In this document: positions 26,073 to 35,523 of the stretch, piece after piece
Layout of the letters: each line of letters starts with the position of its first letter
Position numbering within the stretch: the first letter of the stretch is position 1
From: a bacterium 1XD21-70
GTDB taxonomy: Bacteria > Bacillota > Clostridia > Lachnospirales > Lachnospiraceae
NCBI GenBank assembly: GCA_003669055.1
Contig: RAYB01000035.1
Span: 1 to 55,393, forward strand
Reading direction: 5' to 3'
DNA length: 55,393 nucleotides
Program-made: the position numbers and the translations under genes
Notes under the pieces: generated by a model
What the model was told of the DNA's origin: nothing
The model's input: the letters and a program-made list of their open reading frames with translations, nothing else
Database searches by the model: none

Positions 26073-27593
26073 TCACATATTTTGCTGCCCTTTGGTTTCC
26101 CTCTGTATCCGCCCGGCCAGTTCCTTTTTGATGACCTTCCCTGTCGCCGTATGCGGCAGTTCCCTATAAATGTGCACTTGTTTCGGTATCTTATAGCCGG
26201 CTATCTTCCCCCTGCAGTATTCCCGTATCTGCTGGCCGTCCGCTTCCCTGCCTTCCTTTAGGACCACGCAGGCATGGACGGCTTCGCCCCAGTAATCGTC
26301 AGGGATCCCCAGCACGGAGCACTCCGTGATGTCCGGGTGCATCCGCAGTATATTCTCAATCTCTGCCGGGAAGATATTTTCTCCTCCGGAGATAATCATA
26401 TCATGTTTCCTGCCGCTGACATAAAGGTAGCCCTCCGGATCCATCCAGCCAATGTCATTCGTATGGTACCATCCGTCTTTTAGTACCTTCCTGGTTTCCT
26501 CCGGCATCTGGTAGTAATCGAGCATCATCCCCGGGCCTTTGACACAGATTTCCCCTGTCTGGCCGGGCAGGCAGGCCGCTCCCTTTTCGTCAATAATCTT
26601 TATTTCGTGGCTTTTGATCGGCTTTCCGACAGAATTCAGCCTTTTTTTGTTTTCCAGCAGATGATCCTCTGGGGATAATAAAGTCACAATGGATCCCATT
26701 TCTGTCATCCCGTAGGTCTGCTGGAAGCCGCAATGGAATTTTGTGATCGCGCGCTGGATCAGTTCGGAGGGCATGGGACAGGTAGAATAGTTGATCATCT
26801 GGATGCTGCTTAAGTCATATTGGCCGAAGTGAGGGTCGTTTAAAAGCGCTGTCAGCACGGTCGGGATGGCTGACAGCCGGGTTACCTTATGCTTTTCAAT
26901 GCTGGAAAGATATTTCCCTGCATCAAACCGGCGGAAAATAACCACCGTCCCCCCTGCTGCCAAGCAGGAATAGGTTCCCATGGAGGCGGAATGGAACAGC
27001 TGGCTCATCATCTGGAACACCGTGCCCTGGCAAAACTGCAAAGATGACACACAGTCTTCAAGTTCCTCAAGCAGCTGGGCATTGGTATAGCGCACCACCT
27101 TGGGAAAACCGGTTGTCCCGCTGGTATGCAGATGCATCAGCACCTCATCGCCGGATCTGGGTAAAGCATGCCTAAGAGGCTGTACCTCTTGCAGGCGTTC
27201 CTCCATTGTGTCCATGTCTGCCATCGGGCAGCAGCTTCCGGACGGTACGGACAGGGTCTCCGGGCGGTAAAATGCAAGCTTTACCTGGTTGAAAATTAAA
27301 AGCTGGCGAAGTTCGGCGGCGGTGAACCTCCAATTGAGCAAAACCACCACTGCCCCGGCCATGGCAATCCCCACCACAGTCTCAATATAGTCGAGGCTGT
27401 TGCTGGAAATGACTGCCACGGGGTCTCCTTTCTTTATCCCGCTTTTGTCTAAGTACCCTGCGATCCGCTTTGCCCGGCTGAACAGTTCTCCATAAGTACG
27501 GCTCTGTCCGTCCATAATGATTGCTGTCTTTTCTGGGTACTCTCTTGATGCCCTCTCAAAAATACCGGCAAATGAATCATATTTCCTGCTCAT
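26073..27593 (-). CDS. AMP-forming acyl-CoA synthetase (class I adenylate-forming)
   Basis: A 506-residue ligase that activates a carboxylic acid with ATP and CoA (CaiC/BaiB-like in role). Motifs in order: the phosphate-binding loop LHTSGTTGFPKVVRYTN, the adenylate-site QQTYGMTEMGS, the hinge region YLYVSGRKHDMIISGGENIFP, and the C-terminal catalytic lysine in LPHTATGKVIKKEL. ATG at 27593 (MSRKYDSF) follows a GGAGG-rich site; an earlier ATG adds 22 basic residues without homology. Monocistronic, with its own promoter at 27667-27695. The substrate acid is unknown. Confidence 0.93.
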   Translation of the reverse strand: MSRKYDSFAGIFERASREYPEKTAIIMDGQSRTYGELFSRAKRIAGYLDKSGIKKGDPVAVISSNSLDYIETVVGIAMAGAVVVLLNWRFTAAELRQLLIFNQVKLAFYRPETLSVPSGSCCPMADMDTMEERLQEVQPLRHALPRSGDEVLMHLHTSGTTGFPKVVRYTNAQLLEELEDCVSSLQFCQGTVFQMMSQLFHSASMGTYSCLAAGGTVVIFRRFDAGKYLSSIEKHKVTRLSAIPTVLTALLNDPHFGQYDLSSIQMINYSTCPMPSELIQRAITKFHCGFQQTYGMTEMGSIVTLLSPEDHLLENKKRLNSVGKPIKSHEIKIIDEKGAACLPGQTGEICVKGPGMMLDYYQMPEETRKVLKDGWYHTNDIGWMDPEGYLYVSGRKHDMIISGGENIFPAEIENILRMHPDITECSVLGIPDDYWGEAVHACVVLKEGREADGQQIREYCRGKIAGYKIPKQVHIYRELPHTATGKVIKKELAGRIQRETKGQQNM

Positions 27594-27666
27594 ATCAGGC
27601 TTCTCCCCCTCCCTTTGTTTCTTTCCCCATCCTGTTTTGTCTTCCGCACGCTGGCCCAAAATTCAT

Positions 27667-27695
27667 ATGGTATCCATACTTTATCAACTTGCCAA
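27667..27695 (-). promoter_or_regulatory. Likely promoter of the acyl-CoA synthetase gene
   Basis: TTGGCA, a 17-nt spacer and TACCAT on the minus strand, about 70 nt upstream of the ATG at 27593. Confidence 0.45.
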
Positions 27696-27831
27696 AAGAT
27701 TATCTATGTGTATCTGCACAAAAAAGCCCCCATCTTTCCTTCTGTTTTTTGTAAGTTTGTCCATACATTATTTCCCGTTCTTCCTTTATTATCAAATCAG
27801 CAAATATTGAAGCAAAGGAGGGGATCCTATC

Positions 27832-28635
27832 ATGTATCAGTACATTCTTCCATCCGTGGCCGATGGCATCGGAACGGTTATCCTGAATGACCCGCCAAAA
27901 AGAAATGCCCTGGGGCAGGCCATGGCATCGGAACTGCAGCAAGTCCTGGCAGACTGGAGGTTTGACCATAAGGTGCGGACTATAATCCTACGGGGGGCAG
28001 AGGGATATTTTTGTGCCGGCGGTGATATCACTTCTATGAAGCGCCGGGCCGACCGGTATGCCCAGGGGCTTCCCGGGGAGACGCCGGCCAAGGCCAACAT
28101 GGACAATTTCAACCGCCTGATCCTAGCCATCCGGCAGCTGGAAAAGCCGGTAATCAGCTGGATCGAAGGCGCCTGTGCCGGCGGGGGCATGAGCCTGGCT
28201 ATGGCCTGCGATTTCTCTATTGCCGACGAAAACACGAAAATGAGTTTTGCTTTTGTAGGAGTCGGCCTTGCCCCTGATATGGGCAGTTCGCTTTTTCTCA
28301 CCCGGCGCGTAGGTCCGGCCCGGGCCACCGATTTGTTTATGACCGGCCGCCGCTTCACCGGGCGGGAAGCCGAGCAGATGAATATCATCACCCGCGCCGT
28401 CCCGGCCGGTGAACTGGAGGAAACCGTAATGAAGCAGGCAGCGCAGCTTGCCGCAGGGCCGGCTCTCTCTTACCGGGAAATCAAGGCATCCGTCAACCGC
28501 ATCCTGTATCCCGAACTCTCTTCCTGCATGGATATCGAAGCGGATTATGCTGACCGGCTGACCCACACTGCCGACCATGCCGAGGCCGTGAACGCCTTCT
28601 TAGAAAAGCGGAAGCCCGTATTCCAGGGCAGATAG
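27832..28635 (+). CDS. Crotonase-family enoyl-CoA isomerase-like protein
   Basis: A 267-residue crotonase-fold protein with FCAGGDITSMK and GACAGGGMSLAMACDF for the oxyanion hole. The first hydratase Glu is replaced (GGGMS) and Asp149 appears in GLAPDMGSS, the PaaG/ECI-like catalytic position. It is thus the second isomerase-type crotonase of the region and resembles the one at 25225-26013 in active-site plan. Preceded by AAAGGAGG and followed by a strong terminator. Confidence 0.9.
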   Translation: MYQYILPSVADGIGTVILNDPPKRNALGQAMASELQQVLADWRFDHKVRTIILRGAEGYFCAGGDITSMKRRADRYAQGLPGETPAKANMDNFNRLILAIRQLEKPVISWIEGACAGGGMSLAMACDFSIADENTKMSFAFVGVGLAPDMGSSLFLTRRVGPARATDLFMTGRRFTGREAEQMNIITRAVPAGELEETVMKQAAQLAAGPALSYREIKASVNRILYPELSSCMDIEADYADRLTHTADHAEAVNAFLEKRKPVFQGR

Positions 28636-28639
28636 CAGA

Positions 28640-28682
28640 AACACCCGGGATCCATCTTGCCGACGGATCCCGGGTGTTTTTC
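28640..28682 (+). terminator. Strong intrinsic terminator
   Basis: A perfect 14-bp stem (28640-28653 with 28665-28678), loop of 11 nt, followed by TTTTTCC on the plus strand. Ends the crotonase transcript against the convergent permease gene. Confidence 0.9.
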
Positions 28683-28694
28683 CTAACCGCAATC

Positions 28695-30011
28695 TTACAG
28701 GTAAAAACCTGCCGAAATTAAAGCTGCCGCGAAAATAGCCATGATGATCGGTATTACCAGGGACAGCACAAAACTGTTGATGTAAGCCTGCCTGTGGGTC
28801 AGCTTACTGGTGGATAGTGCCGTGATGATACCGGAACTGTGGGGCAGGGTATCCAGGCCGATCGAGGACATGGCAACCAAGCGGTGCAGCTGCGGCGCCG
28901 GAATGCCCGTGGCGATAAAACGGTCGGCAAAATTCTGCAGCGCAATGTTTAAGCCGGAGGATGCGCTTCCGCAGATGCCTGCGCAGACATTAGCAATCAG
29001 GACGATGGTAAACGGGTTATTCCCCAGCACATCCAGCCCGCCGACAATCGTCTGGAACCCGGAGACCGATGCCACAACCCCTCCGAAACCGGAAGCACAG
29101 CACACCGTAATTAACGGCGTGATTGCCTGGGGGATTGCCCCGCTGAAAAGCTTTTTCAAGTCCTGCTTCTTGGGGTTGAAGAGCAGCCATCCCACCACGC
29201 ACCCGGAGAACAGGGCTATTACTGCCGATTGCTTCAATGCATTCAGGACAAGGATTACCACCGCCATGGGAACGATGCACTGCCAGAGCGGCTTCTCATT
29301 CTCAACGTTGGCCTCCACGAGCTGTTCCTTGTCAATCACTGCCCCGGTAGGCATATAGCCCTGTCCCATTTTGTTCGTGCGCTTGCACTGCCACCAGATA
29401 TAGGCAGAGCCGAGGGCCAAGGTAATCACGGAACACAAAATGCCAAGCACCGGGGCTGACATGGTATCGGAGCCAAAGAACTCTACCGGGATCAGGTTCA
29501 GCGTCTGGGGCGAGCCAGGCATCATGCCGATGGTCACCGTCGAGGAACCTAAGGCAGAACAGGTATACAGCCACCAGGGGATATCCAATTCCTTAAACAG
29601 GGACCTGGCAATCGCCACTAAGATGAACACCACCACATATACGTTGACGCCGCCATAAGTCAGGATCAGCTGGATCAGCGGCAGTACCATTACCGCCAAA
29701 AAACGCTGCATGTTCTTATTCTCTGACTTTTTGGCAATCCTGGCCACCTTGATCGCGATTGAAGGCGCCGCCCCTGAGTCTCCCATCACCCGGGCAAACA
29801 GGGCACTGAACAGAAAAATCAGGAAATATCCCTTCATAAACCCCACTGCCTTTGGCATAAATGCTTCATTTAAAGCGACAAACGGATCTGCCCCGCCCAT
29901 GAGCGCCACTACCATGGCTGCTATCACAGAGACAAAGATCGTGTTGTAGCCAAGAAATGCCAACAGCATAAAAATCGCCAGGCCGACAAAAATCCCCAAC
30001 AAACTTATCAT
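28695..30011 (-). CDS. GntP-family organic acid permease
   Basis: A 438-residue inner-membrane transporter with about 12 hydrophobic segments and GntP-family features: the LTYGGVNVYVVVFILVAIA and LGSSTVTIGMMPGSPQTLNL regions and the C-terminal GLDTLPHSSGIITALSTS. Family members carry gluconate, other sugar acids or hydroxy-acids with protons. It is the last gene of the operon nitronate monooxygenase-like / CoA-transferase / acyl-CoA dehydrogenase / permease, so it probably imports the acid that this pathway degrades. The ATG at 30011 is preceded by a GGAAAGG/GGCGG site. Confidence 0.88.
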   Translation of the reverse strand: MISLLGIFVGLAIFMLLAFLGYNTIFVSVIAAMVVALMGGADPFVALNEAFMPKAVGFMKGYFLIFLFSALFARVMGDSGAAPSIAIKVARIAKKSENKNMQRFLAVMVLPLIQLILTYGGVNVYVVVFILVAIARSLFKELDIPWWLYTCSALGSSTVTIGMMPGSPQTLNLIPVEFFGSDTMSAPVLGILCSVITLALGSAYIWWQCKRTNKMGQGYMPTGAVIDKEQLVEANVENEKPLWQCIVPMAVVILVLNALKQSAVIALFSGCVVGWLLFNPKKQDLKKLFSGAIPQAITPLITVCCASGFGGVVASVSGFQTIVGGLDVLGNNPFTIVLIANVCAGICGSASSGLNIALQNFADRFIATGIPAPQLHRLVAMSSIGLDTLPHSSGIITALSTSKLTHRQAYINSFVLSLVIPIIMAIFAAALISAGFYL

Positions 30012-30056
30012 ATTTTACCGCCTTTCCTCATGTACTTTTTATTATGGCAGCAGGCT

Positions 30057-31196
30057 CTACCGAAGCATCGCCTTTGCAATAATCACTCTTTGGATCTCGT
30101 TGGTTCCCTCCACGATCCGGTTCACCCGTGAATCACGGTACAGCTTAGAGATCAGGTATTCGTCACACAGGCCGTAGCCGCCGAAGATCTGGACCGCATC
30201 ATCGGCGATCTTCCAGTAAGCCTCCGTGGTAAAGCATTTGGCAATCGAAGCCTCGGCCGTGCAAGGCTTGCCCTGGTCTAAGAGCATGGTGGCGTTATAC
30301 ACCAGCCCACGGGCTGCCTGGATCAGGATTTCCATATTGGCCAGCTTCTCCTGGATCATCTGCTTCGCACAGATAGGCTTGCCAAAAGCCACCCTCTCTT
30401 TTGAATACTGGACCGCCAGATCCCTGGCCAGCTGGCAGGCGCCTAAGCTGGATGCCGCCACAATCGGGCGGGATGCGGTCAGCACCTTCATGGCATTGGC
30501 AAAGCCTGTCTCCTCCGTGCCGATCAGATGGTCCAGGGGGATCTTTACATCTTCAAAAACCACCTCTGCCGTATTGGACAGGCGCATGCCGAACTTCTCA
30601 ATCTTTTTGCTGACCTGCACGCCGGGGCGGTCTTTCTCCACAATAAATGTCGCCAGCCCCCGGGAGCCCTTGGAGGGATCCACGCTGGCCACCACCAGGA
30701 ATACGCTGGCCAGGGAAGCATTGGTGATGAACATCTTTGCCCCGTTGATGACATAGGCGTCCCCCTTGCGCACTGCCGTTGTCCTGACCGCTGCGCTGTC
30801 CGACCCGGCTCCCGGCTCCGTAAGGCAGAAAGCACTTAAATACCCTTTCTGGAGCAGGCTGGAATAATACTGCTTCTGCTCCTCGTTCCCCGCCGCCATC
30901 ACGATCTTGCCGCCCATGCTTGTTACGTTAAACATGCTCATATAGGTGCTCTCCACCTTGGCTCCTTCCTCAATCAGCATCGAGGTGGTGGTGGTGTCAA
31001 GCCCCATGCCGCCATACTCCTCCGGAACCTGCATCATGTGGAACCCCATCTCAATCCCCTGCCGGATAACCTCCCGGGGATAATGGCCTTCCTTCTCCCA
31101 CTCGAGCACATGGGGCTTGATCTCTTTATTCATAAAATCCCGAACCAGTTCCACCAGGCTCTGCTGGTCTTCTGTTTGGTTAAAAAGTCCGCTCAT
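30057..31196 (-). CDS. Acyl-CoA dehydrogenase
   Basis: A 379-residue flavoenzyme of normal length for the short-chain/butyryl-CoA-type group. Motifs are FCLTEPGAGSDSAA, VINGAKMFITNA, and the catalytic Glu363 in IVEGTNEIQR. It is the second such enzyme in the window and lies in the operon with the GntP permease and the second CoA-transferase, 63 nt after the latter. Electron partner is probably the EtfAB encoded at 21872-23702. Confidence 0.95.
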   Translation of the reverse strand: MSGLFNQTEDQQSLVELVRDFMNKEIKPHVLEWEKEGHYPREVIRQGIEMGFHMMQVPEEYGGMGLDTTTTSMLIEEGAKVESTYMSMFNVTSMGGKIVMAAGNEEQKQYYSSLLQKGYLSAFCLTEPGAGSDSAAVRTTAVRKGDAYVINGAKMFITNASLASVFLVVASVDPSKGSRGLATFIVEKDRPGVQVSKKIEKFGMRLSNTAEVVFEDVKIPLDHLIGTEETGFANAMKVLTASRPIVAASSLGACQLARDLAVQYSKERVAFGKPICAKQMIQEKLANMEILIQAARGLVYNATMLLDQGKPCTAEASIAKCFTTEAYWKIADDAVQIFGGYGLCDEYLISKLYRDSRVNRIVEGTNEIQRVIIAKAMLR

Positions 31197-31259
31197 GCTA
31201 TCTTTCCTCCTGTATATTAAAATGTGCCCCCAAAGCCTCTTTATTCCTCCGGAAATGCA

Positions 31260-32465
31260 TCAGGGTTTCTGATGCGGCCAGCGTGCCTCCAGATCCGTAA
31301 TTTTCGTCTCGTCATAACCTAATTCCTTCAATATCTCCACATTCTGCTCGCCTAAAAGCGGAGCCCGGTGAAACTGTGCCGGTGTCTCTGTCATATCGCA
31401 GTTCCCTGTGCGCGTGTAGAAGGTTGGCATGCTCGGCATATTGGGCAGGGAGGGCTGCTCGGTGATCCAGCCGTTGGCCCGGTACTCCTCATCGCTCCAG
31501 ACCTGCCGCTCATTATAAACCTTGCAGCAGGGAACCCCGGCCTCGTCCAGTGCCTTTAATGCCTCATCCGTACCGGAAAAGTTCTCTGTCAGCCACTCGT
31601 TGAAGAGGGGGATCAGGGTTTTCTGGTTGCGGGCACGGTCTCCCACCTCCATATATTCCGGGTCTTCCTTCCACTCCGGCCGTTTCATCAGGTCACAGAG
31701 GCTGTCCCATGCACGTTTCCCGGCAGCCGCCATCACGATATCGCCGTCCTTGCATCGGAACACCCCGTAAGGGCACATGGTCGGGTGGTGGTTCCCCTGC
31801 CGTTCACTCATGCGGTTCAAGTTGCAGTGGATCAGAGGCGTATTGATATAGATCAGGGAGCGCAGCAGGGACACATCGATGTACTGACCTTCTCCCGTGT
31901 TGCGCCAATGGTACAGCGCAGTCATCACGCTCGCAAACATATTGAAGCCCCCCATCAGGTCCCCCAGCGGCGTACCGCTCTTTTGCGGCTCCCCTCCGGC
32001 CTCCCCTGTAAGGCTCATAATCCCTGACATGGCCTGGGCAATGATATCATAGCCCGGCCTGGAGACATACTTCCCCTTCTGCCCAAAAGTAGTCAGGGAG
32101 GCATAGACAATATCCGGCTTGATTTTACAGACACCCTCATAATCCAGGCCGAATTTTTTCATGGTTCCCGGGCGGAAATTCTCCAGGATCACATGCGTCG
32201 TCGGCAGGAGTTTTTTCACAATCTCCACTCCCTCGGGATCCTTCAGGTCCAGAGCCAGGGATTTCTTCCCCCGGTTAAACCAGCAATAGGTCAGGCTCTC
32301 GCCATCCACCATGGGAGGGAACTTCCGTCCGTCTTCTCCCCTGCCCGGCCTTTCCACCTTAATCACCTCTGCCCCGTAGTCCGCCAGCATGGCTCCTGCC
32401 GTCGGCCCGGCTGCCATGGTTGTAAAATCCAGGATCCTGATCCCCTCCAATGCCTTTTTTCCCAT
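31260..32465 (-). CDS. CaiB/BaiF family CoA-transferase (family III)
   Basis: A 401-residue class III CoA-transferase. It begins MGKKALEGIRILDFTTMAAG, with GAEVIKVERPGRGEDGR and NRGKKSLALDLKDPEG typical of formyl-CoA transferase/CaiB relatives. Asp169 in GTPLGDLMGG falls at the family catalytic aspartate position. ATG at 32465 is preceded by AAGGAG; a frame extending upstream overlaps the neighbouring gene and lacks homology. Second gene of the nitronate-monooxygenase-like to GntP operon. Confidence 0.93.
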   Translation of the reverse strand: MGKKALEGIRILDFTTMAAGPTAGAMLADYGAEVIKVERPGRGEDGRKFPPMVDGESLTYCWFNRGKKSLALDLKDPEGVEIVKKLLPTTHVILENFRPGTMKKFGLDYEGVCKIKPDIVYASLTTFGQKGKYVSRPGYDIIAQAMSGIMSLTGEAGGEPQKSGTPLGDLMGGFNMFASVMTALYHWRNTGEGQYIDVSLLRSLIYINTPLIHCNLNRMSERQGNHHPTMCPYGVFRCKDGDIVMAAAGKRAWDSLCDLMKRPEWKEDPEYMEVGDRARNQKTLIPLFNEWLTENFSGTDEALKALDEAGVPCCKVYNERQVWSDEEYRANGWITEQPSLPNMPSMPTFYTRTGNCDMTETPAQFHRAPLLGEQNVEILKELGYDETKITDLEARWPHQKP

Positions 32466-32502
32466 ATTCTTATTTCTCCTTCCTGCCATAACAGCCCTTT
32501 TT

Positions 32503-33480
32503 TCACTTGCCGTAAACGCCATTGATCCTGGCCAGCCCCTGCTCTGCCTCAGCGGCCATGCCATCGATGATTTCCTTGCAGCTTTCAATCTTATGGATCA
32601 GCCCGCAGGCCGGCCCTACCGCAAACATCCCGCCGTCCACATTGCCGTTCTCATAAGCCGCTTTCCCAAGCTTACCGGCAATCACAGCCATCAATTTCTC
32701 CAGCGTTGCCCCCTGTGCCTCCATCTCCAGGCATTTCCTCGCCGCTGCATTGTCTGCCACACGGACCATGTTGCGGATGCTCTTCTGGCAAAGCACCGTG
32801 TCATTCTCATTGGCATTGACAATCCAATCCTTGTGGTTTTGGTGGATCCAGCATTCCTTGCTGGCCACGAAGCGCGTGCCCATCACAACCCCCTCGCACC
32901 CAAGGCTTAAAGCTGCCAAAAGCCCGCGCCCGTCCGAGATGCCGCCGGCTGCCAGCACCGGCACCTTTACTTCCCTGGCCGTCTTATTCGCCAGCACAAT
33001 CGTTCCCACCCCGTCGGTATGCGGATGGCCTGCCACCTCATAGCCAGCCATTGTAATCAAGTCAGCCCCCATGCCCTCCGCTTTCTTCGCATGCTTAACG
33101 CAGGCTGCCTTATGGATCCACTTCACCTGATCCTTGTGTGCATTGAGCACATCTGCCAGTTCCTGGGGGCTCGCCCCTGCCGTTTCCACAGCCGTTACCC
33201 CCTCATCCAATATCACGGCTACCTGGTCAAAAAGTTCTTTGCCCGGACGCAGGCTTGGAATCAGCGTAATATTCACCGCAAACGGTTTTGATGTCCTTTT
33301 CTTTACTTCCTTTATCGCTGCCCTCAGATCCTCCGGATCCGGATATATCGTCACATTGATCGTGCCAAGCCCGCCGACCTCAGATACCGCGGCTGCCAGT
33401 TCCGGCACTCCAAGATGCTGCATCCCCCCCTGCATAATGGGATAGCGGATCCCCAGTAGTTCTGTCATTCGTGTCTTCAT
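32503..33480 (-). CDS. Nitronate monooxygenase-like FMN flavoprotein
   Basis: A 325-residue TIM-barrel flavoprotein of the 2-nitropropane dioxygenase/enoyl-ACP reductase II family. It shows the FMN-binding IRYPIMQGGMQHLGVPELAAA at the N-terminus, AGYEVAGHPHTDG in the middle and the phosphate-binding AAGGISDGRGLLAALSLGCEGVVMGTRF. In anaerobes such proteins are often annotated as nitronate monooxygenase, though they may act as enoyl-CoA or other reductases. First gene of a four-gene operon with CoA-transferase, dehydrogenase and permease. Confidence 0.85.
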   Translation of the reverse strand: MKTRMTELLGIRYPIMQGGMQHLGVPELAAAVSEVGGLGTINVTIYPDPEDLRAAIKEVKKRTSKPFAVNITLIPSLRPGKELFDQVAVILDEGVTAVETAGASPQELADVLNAHKDQVKWIHKAACVKHAKKAEGMGADLITMAGYEVAGHPHTDGVGTIVLANKTAREVKVPVLAAGGISDGRGLLAALSLGCEGVVMGTRFVASKECWIHQNHKDWIVNANENDTVLCQKSIRNMVRVADNAAARKCLEMEAQGATLEKLMAVIAGKLGKAAYENGNVDGGMFAVGPACGLIHKIESCKEIIDGMAAEAEQGLARINGVYGK

Positions 33481-33850
33481 TATTTATCCTCACTTTCCTT
33501 CGTGATTTTCCGCCGGAATGTACCGGCATACTGCCAGGCCATCCCGGCCTTGACCCCTTGTTTCCATGAGAATAAAATATCATTTTCACTTTTGTAATAA
33601 TACGTCGGTATGTACAATTTTTCTCCCGGCAATCCGGAAAAGTAATGGGCAATTTAACCAGCTCTTTTCAGTACCTGATCCGTGTGCCCCTATGGTCCGT
33701 CCTCCTTTTGCCGCCTATTTGTTAATATTTTGTCATACCGAAAACCAGAGAAACAACCGTAAGGGAAGATAAGTTTTCCCACAGAAAAAAGGCACAGCTG
33801 CCTGTTTATCCAGACAACTGTGCCCTTGGCATTGATTCATTTATTACCGC
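33481..33850. other. Intergenic region, no gene recognised
   Basis: This 370-nt stretch holds the upstream region of the flavoprotein operon (33481-33700, AT-rich; no confident promoter called) and the terminator of the wall-binding protein gene near 33785-33826. Confidence 0.5.
33785..33826 (-). terminator. Intrinsic terminator of the wall-binding protein gene
   Basis: On the minus strand GGGCACAG pairs with CTGTGCC and is followed by TTTTTT (complement of the A run 33785-33790). Confidence 0.8.
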
Positions 33851-35236
33851 CTAATTCCCATAATCCCACTCCGGCTCCTCCGGGCTGCTATAGGTCTTGC
33901 CTTCCACGTCCTCGTCATCCTCCTTCAGCAGTATCCCGCCGGCATTGGTCTTATATTTGACGCCGTCACGGTCTTTCACGGTCGTATTCTTGGCGATCTT
34001 CCCGGAAGAATTCACCACGTAATGCTTCACGTTATTGCCGCTCCAGATGCTAAACACCTCATAACGGCTTCCGGTGTCTGCCTTCTGGATCTTTCCCATA
34101 TAATACAGATGGTTCTCATACACCCCGGTATAGCCCTTGCCGTTGCTGCCGAAATAATACTGGACCGTACCCCCGGCCTCATCGATATTCTGCTTGCCTT
34201 TCAGCATGGAACTCTGGTTGCGGGTACCGAAATAATAGGCCGTGTATTCCATCTCATCCTTATCCGTAAATACCTTCTGGAGGCCATACACCGGCACCCC
34301 GTTATCGTCAAACAGATATGTATTGCCATTGATCTTCACCAAATCGCTGGCCTTGGCAGAACCCCTGGGCGGCCCCACCTTGGGAACACCCTTGTTGGAG
34401 AAATAGAACCACTCCACGTCGTGTTCATAATTGCTCTGCAAATTCTCCGGCGGCTCCACGGAATACCATCCCACCCGTACCTGGCCGCTGGAGTCCACAT
34501 AGCGGTAATCCCCGATGGTATCCGACTCGTCCCCGTTCACACAGGCCCAGCCGGTCTGCACGGCGCCGTCCTCCGCCAGGCTGTAATAAGTGCCGTTGAT
34601 CTTCTTTAGCTTCAATTCCTCGCCGTTATCCTTGGGGACTACTTTCTTGCCGTTGGCAGAGAAATAGTACCAGTGTTTCCCGTCATTCTCATCCTCGGAA
34701 TAAGGCCCGTAGTCATAATAATCGTCATCGTCCTGCTCATTTGGGGAAAACAAACGCTGCCAGCCGGTCACCATCACTCCGTTCTCGTCGCAGTAATACA
34801 TGTCCTCCAGGATCCAGCCCGTCTCCATCGCCCCGGTATCCCCAAAATGGTACCAGTTGTTATTGATCTTCTCCCATTTATCCTTCGCAGCCTTGCCGCT
34901 CTGGTTAAAATAATACCATTCCGACCCGTTCCCCGAGTAATCATTGCTTGCCACCTGCAGCCACTGCCCCGCATACATAATGCCGTCCGGCCCCACAAAG
35001 TAGTTGTCATCATCCACCCAGGAATTGACGGCCATCACGCCGCTGCCATTCAAATATCTCCATAATCCGTCCCCGCCCTTGCGCCATGCATTATAAAGGC
35101 GGCTGCCGGATGCATTGTAATAAACCCAGTTTCCGCCTTCCTGTGCCCAGCCTTCCGCCGCCATGGCAGAAACGCCCGCAAACCCCACGGACAAAACCGC
35201 AGCAAGAGCCAAAACCGCCAAACCACGTCTCCTCAT
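33851..35236 (-). CDS. Secreted cell-wall-binding-repeat protein
   Basis: A 461-residue exported protein. Residues 1-27 form a signal peptide (MRRRGLAVLALAAVLSVGF then AMAAEG). The rest is a string of aromatic choline-binding/CW_binding-type repeats with the W-YY-F-x-x-x-G-x-M pattern, for example WYYFNQSGKAAKDKWEKIN and WYHFGDTGAMETGW, ending in an acidic tail. No catalytic domain is seen. It likely decorates the cell wall by binding teichoic or other wall polymers. AAGGAG precedes the ATG; a candidate promoter lies at 35379-35408. Confidence 0.88.
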   Translation of the reverse strand: MRRRGLAVLALAAVLSVGFAGVSAMAAEGWAQEGGNWVYYNASGSRLYNAWRKGGDGLWRYLNGSGVMAVNSWVDDDNYFVGPDGIMYAGQWLQVASNDYSGNGSEWYYFNQSGKAAKDKWEKINNNWYHFGDTGAMETGWILEDMYYCDENGVMVTGWQRLFSPNEQDDDDYYDYGPYSEDENDGKHWYYFSANGKKVVPKDNGEELKLKKINGTYYSLAEDGAVQTGWACVNGDESDTIGDYRYVDSSGQVRVGWYSVEPPENLQSNYEHDVEWFYFSNKGVPKVGPPRGSAKASDLVKINGNTYLFDDNGVPVYGLQKVFTDKDEMEYTAYYFGTRNQSSMLKGKQNIDEAGGTVQYYFGSNGKGYTGVYENHLYYMGKIQKADTGSRYEVFSIWSGNNVKHYVVNSSGKIAKNTTVKDRDGVKYKTNAGGILLKEDDEDVEGKTYSSPEEPEWDYGN

Positions 35237-35378
35237 AATGTCTCTCCTTCTAACTTCTCAATCCAGTATAGCCATCCCCGGCCATCTTAAGACCCTCCAG
35301 GCTGATTTCCATTTTAGCAAGATACTGCCAATTATTCAACCCATATTTCGGTAATTTATCTAACGATTCTCTTACGAT

Positions 35379-35408
35379 ACCATAAGTTATGTTATCCCCA
35401 GCCGTCAA
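35379..35408 (-). promoter_or_regulatory. Candidate promoter of the wall-binding protein gene
   Basis: TTGACG, an 18-nt spacer and TATGGT on the minus strand; -35 is good, -10 is moderate. Confidence 0.4.
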
Positions 35409-35494
35409 AAACAACACCGCTTTCCAGTGGGCAGGACGGCGCCGATATCCCGGGTGCATTGCTTTCTACTACTATCAGCGCCTATAAATGAGAG

Positions 35495-35523
35495 TTGAAT
35501 ATTGTCTGCACTGATGGTATACT
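35495..35523 (+). promoter_or_regulatory. Sigma-A promoter of the EIIC-chemoreceptor gene
   Basis: TTGAAT, a 17-nt spacer and TATACT, about 28 nt before the AGGGGG ribosome binding site. It is a housekeeping-type promoter; no sigma-28 (motility) consensus was seen. Confidence 0.7.
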
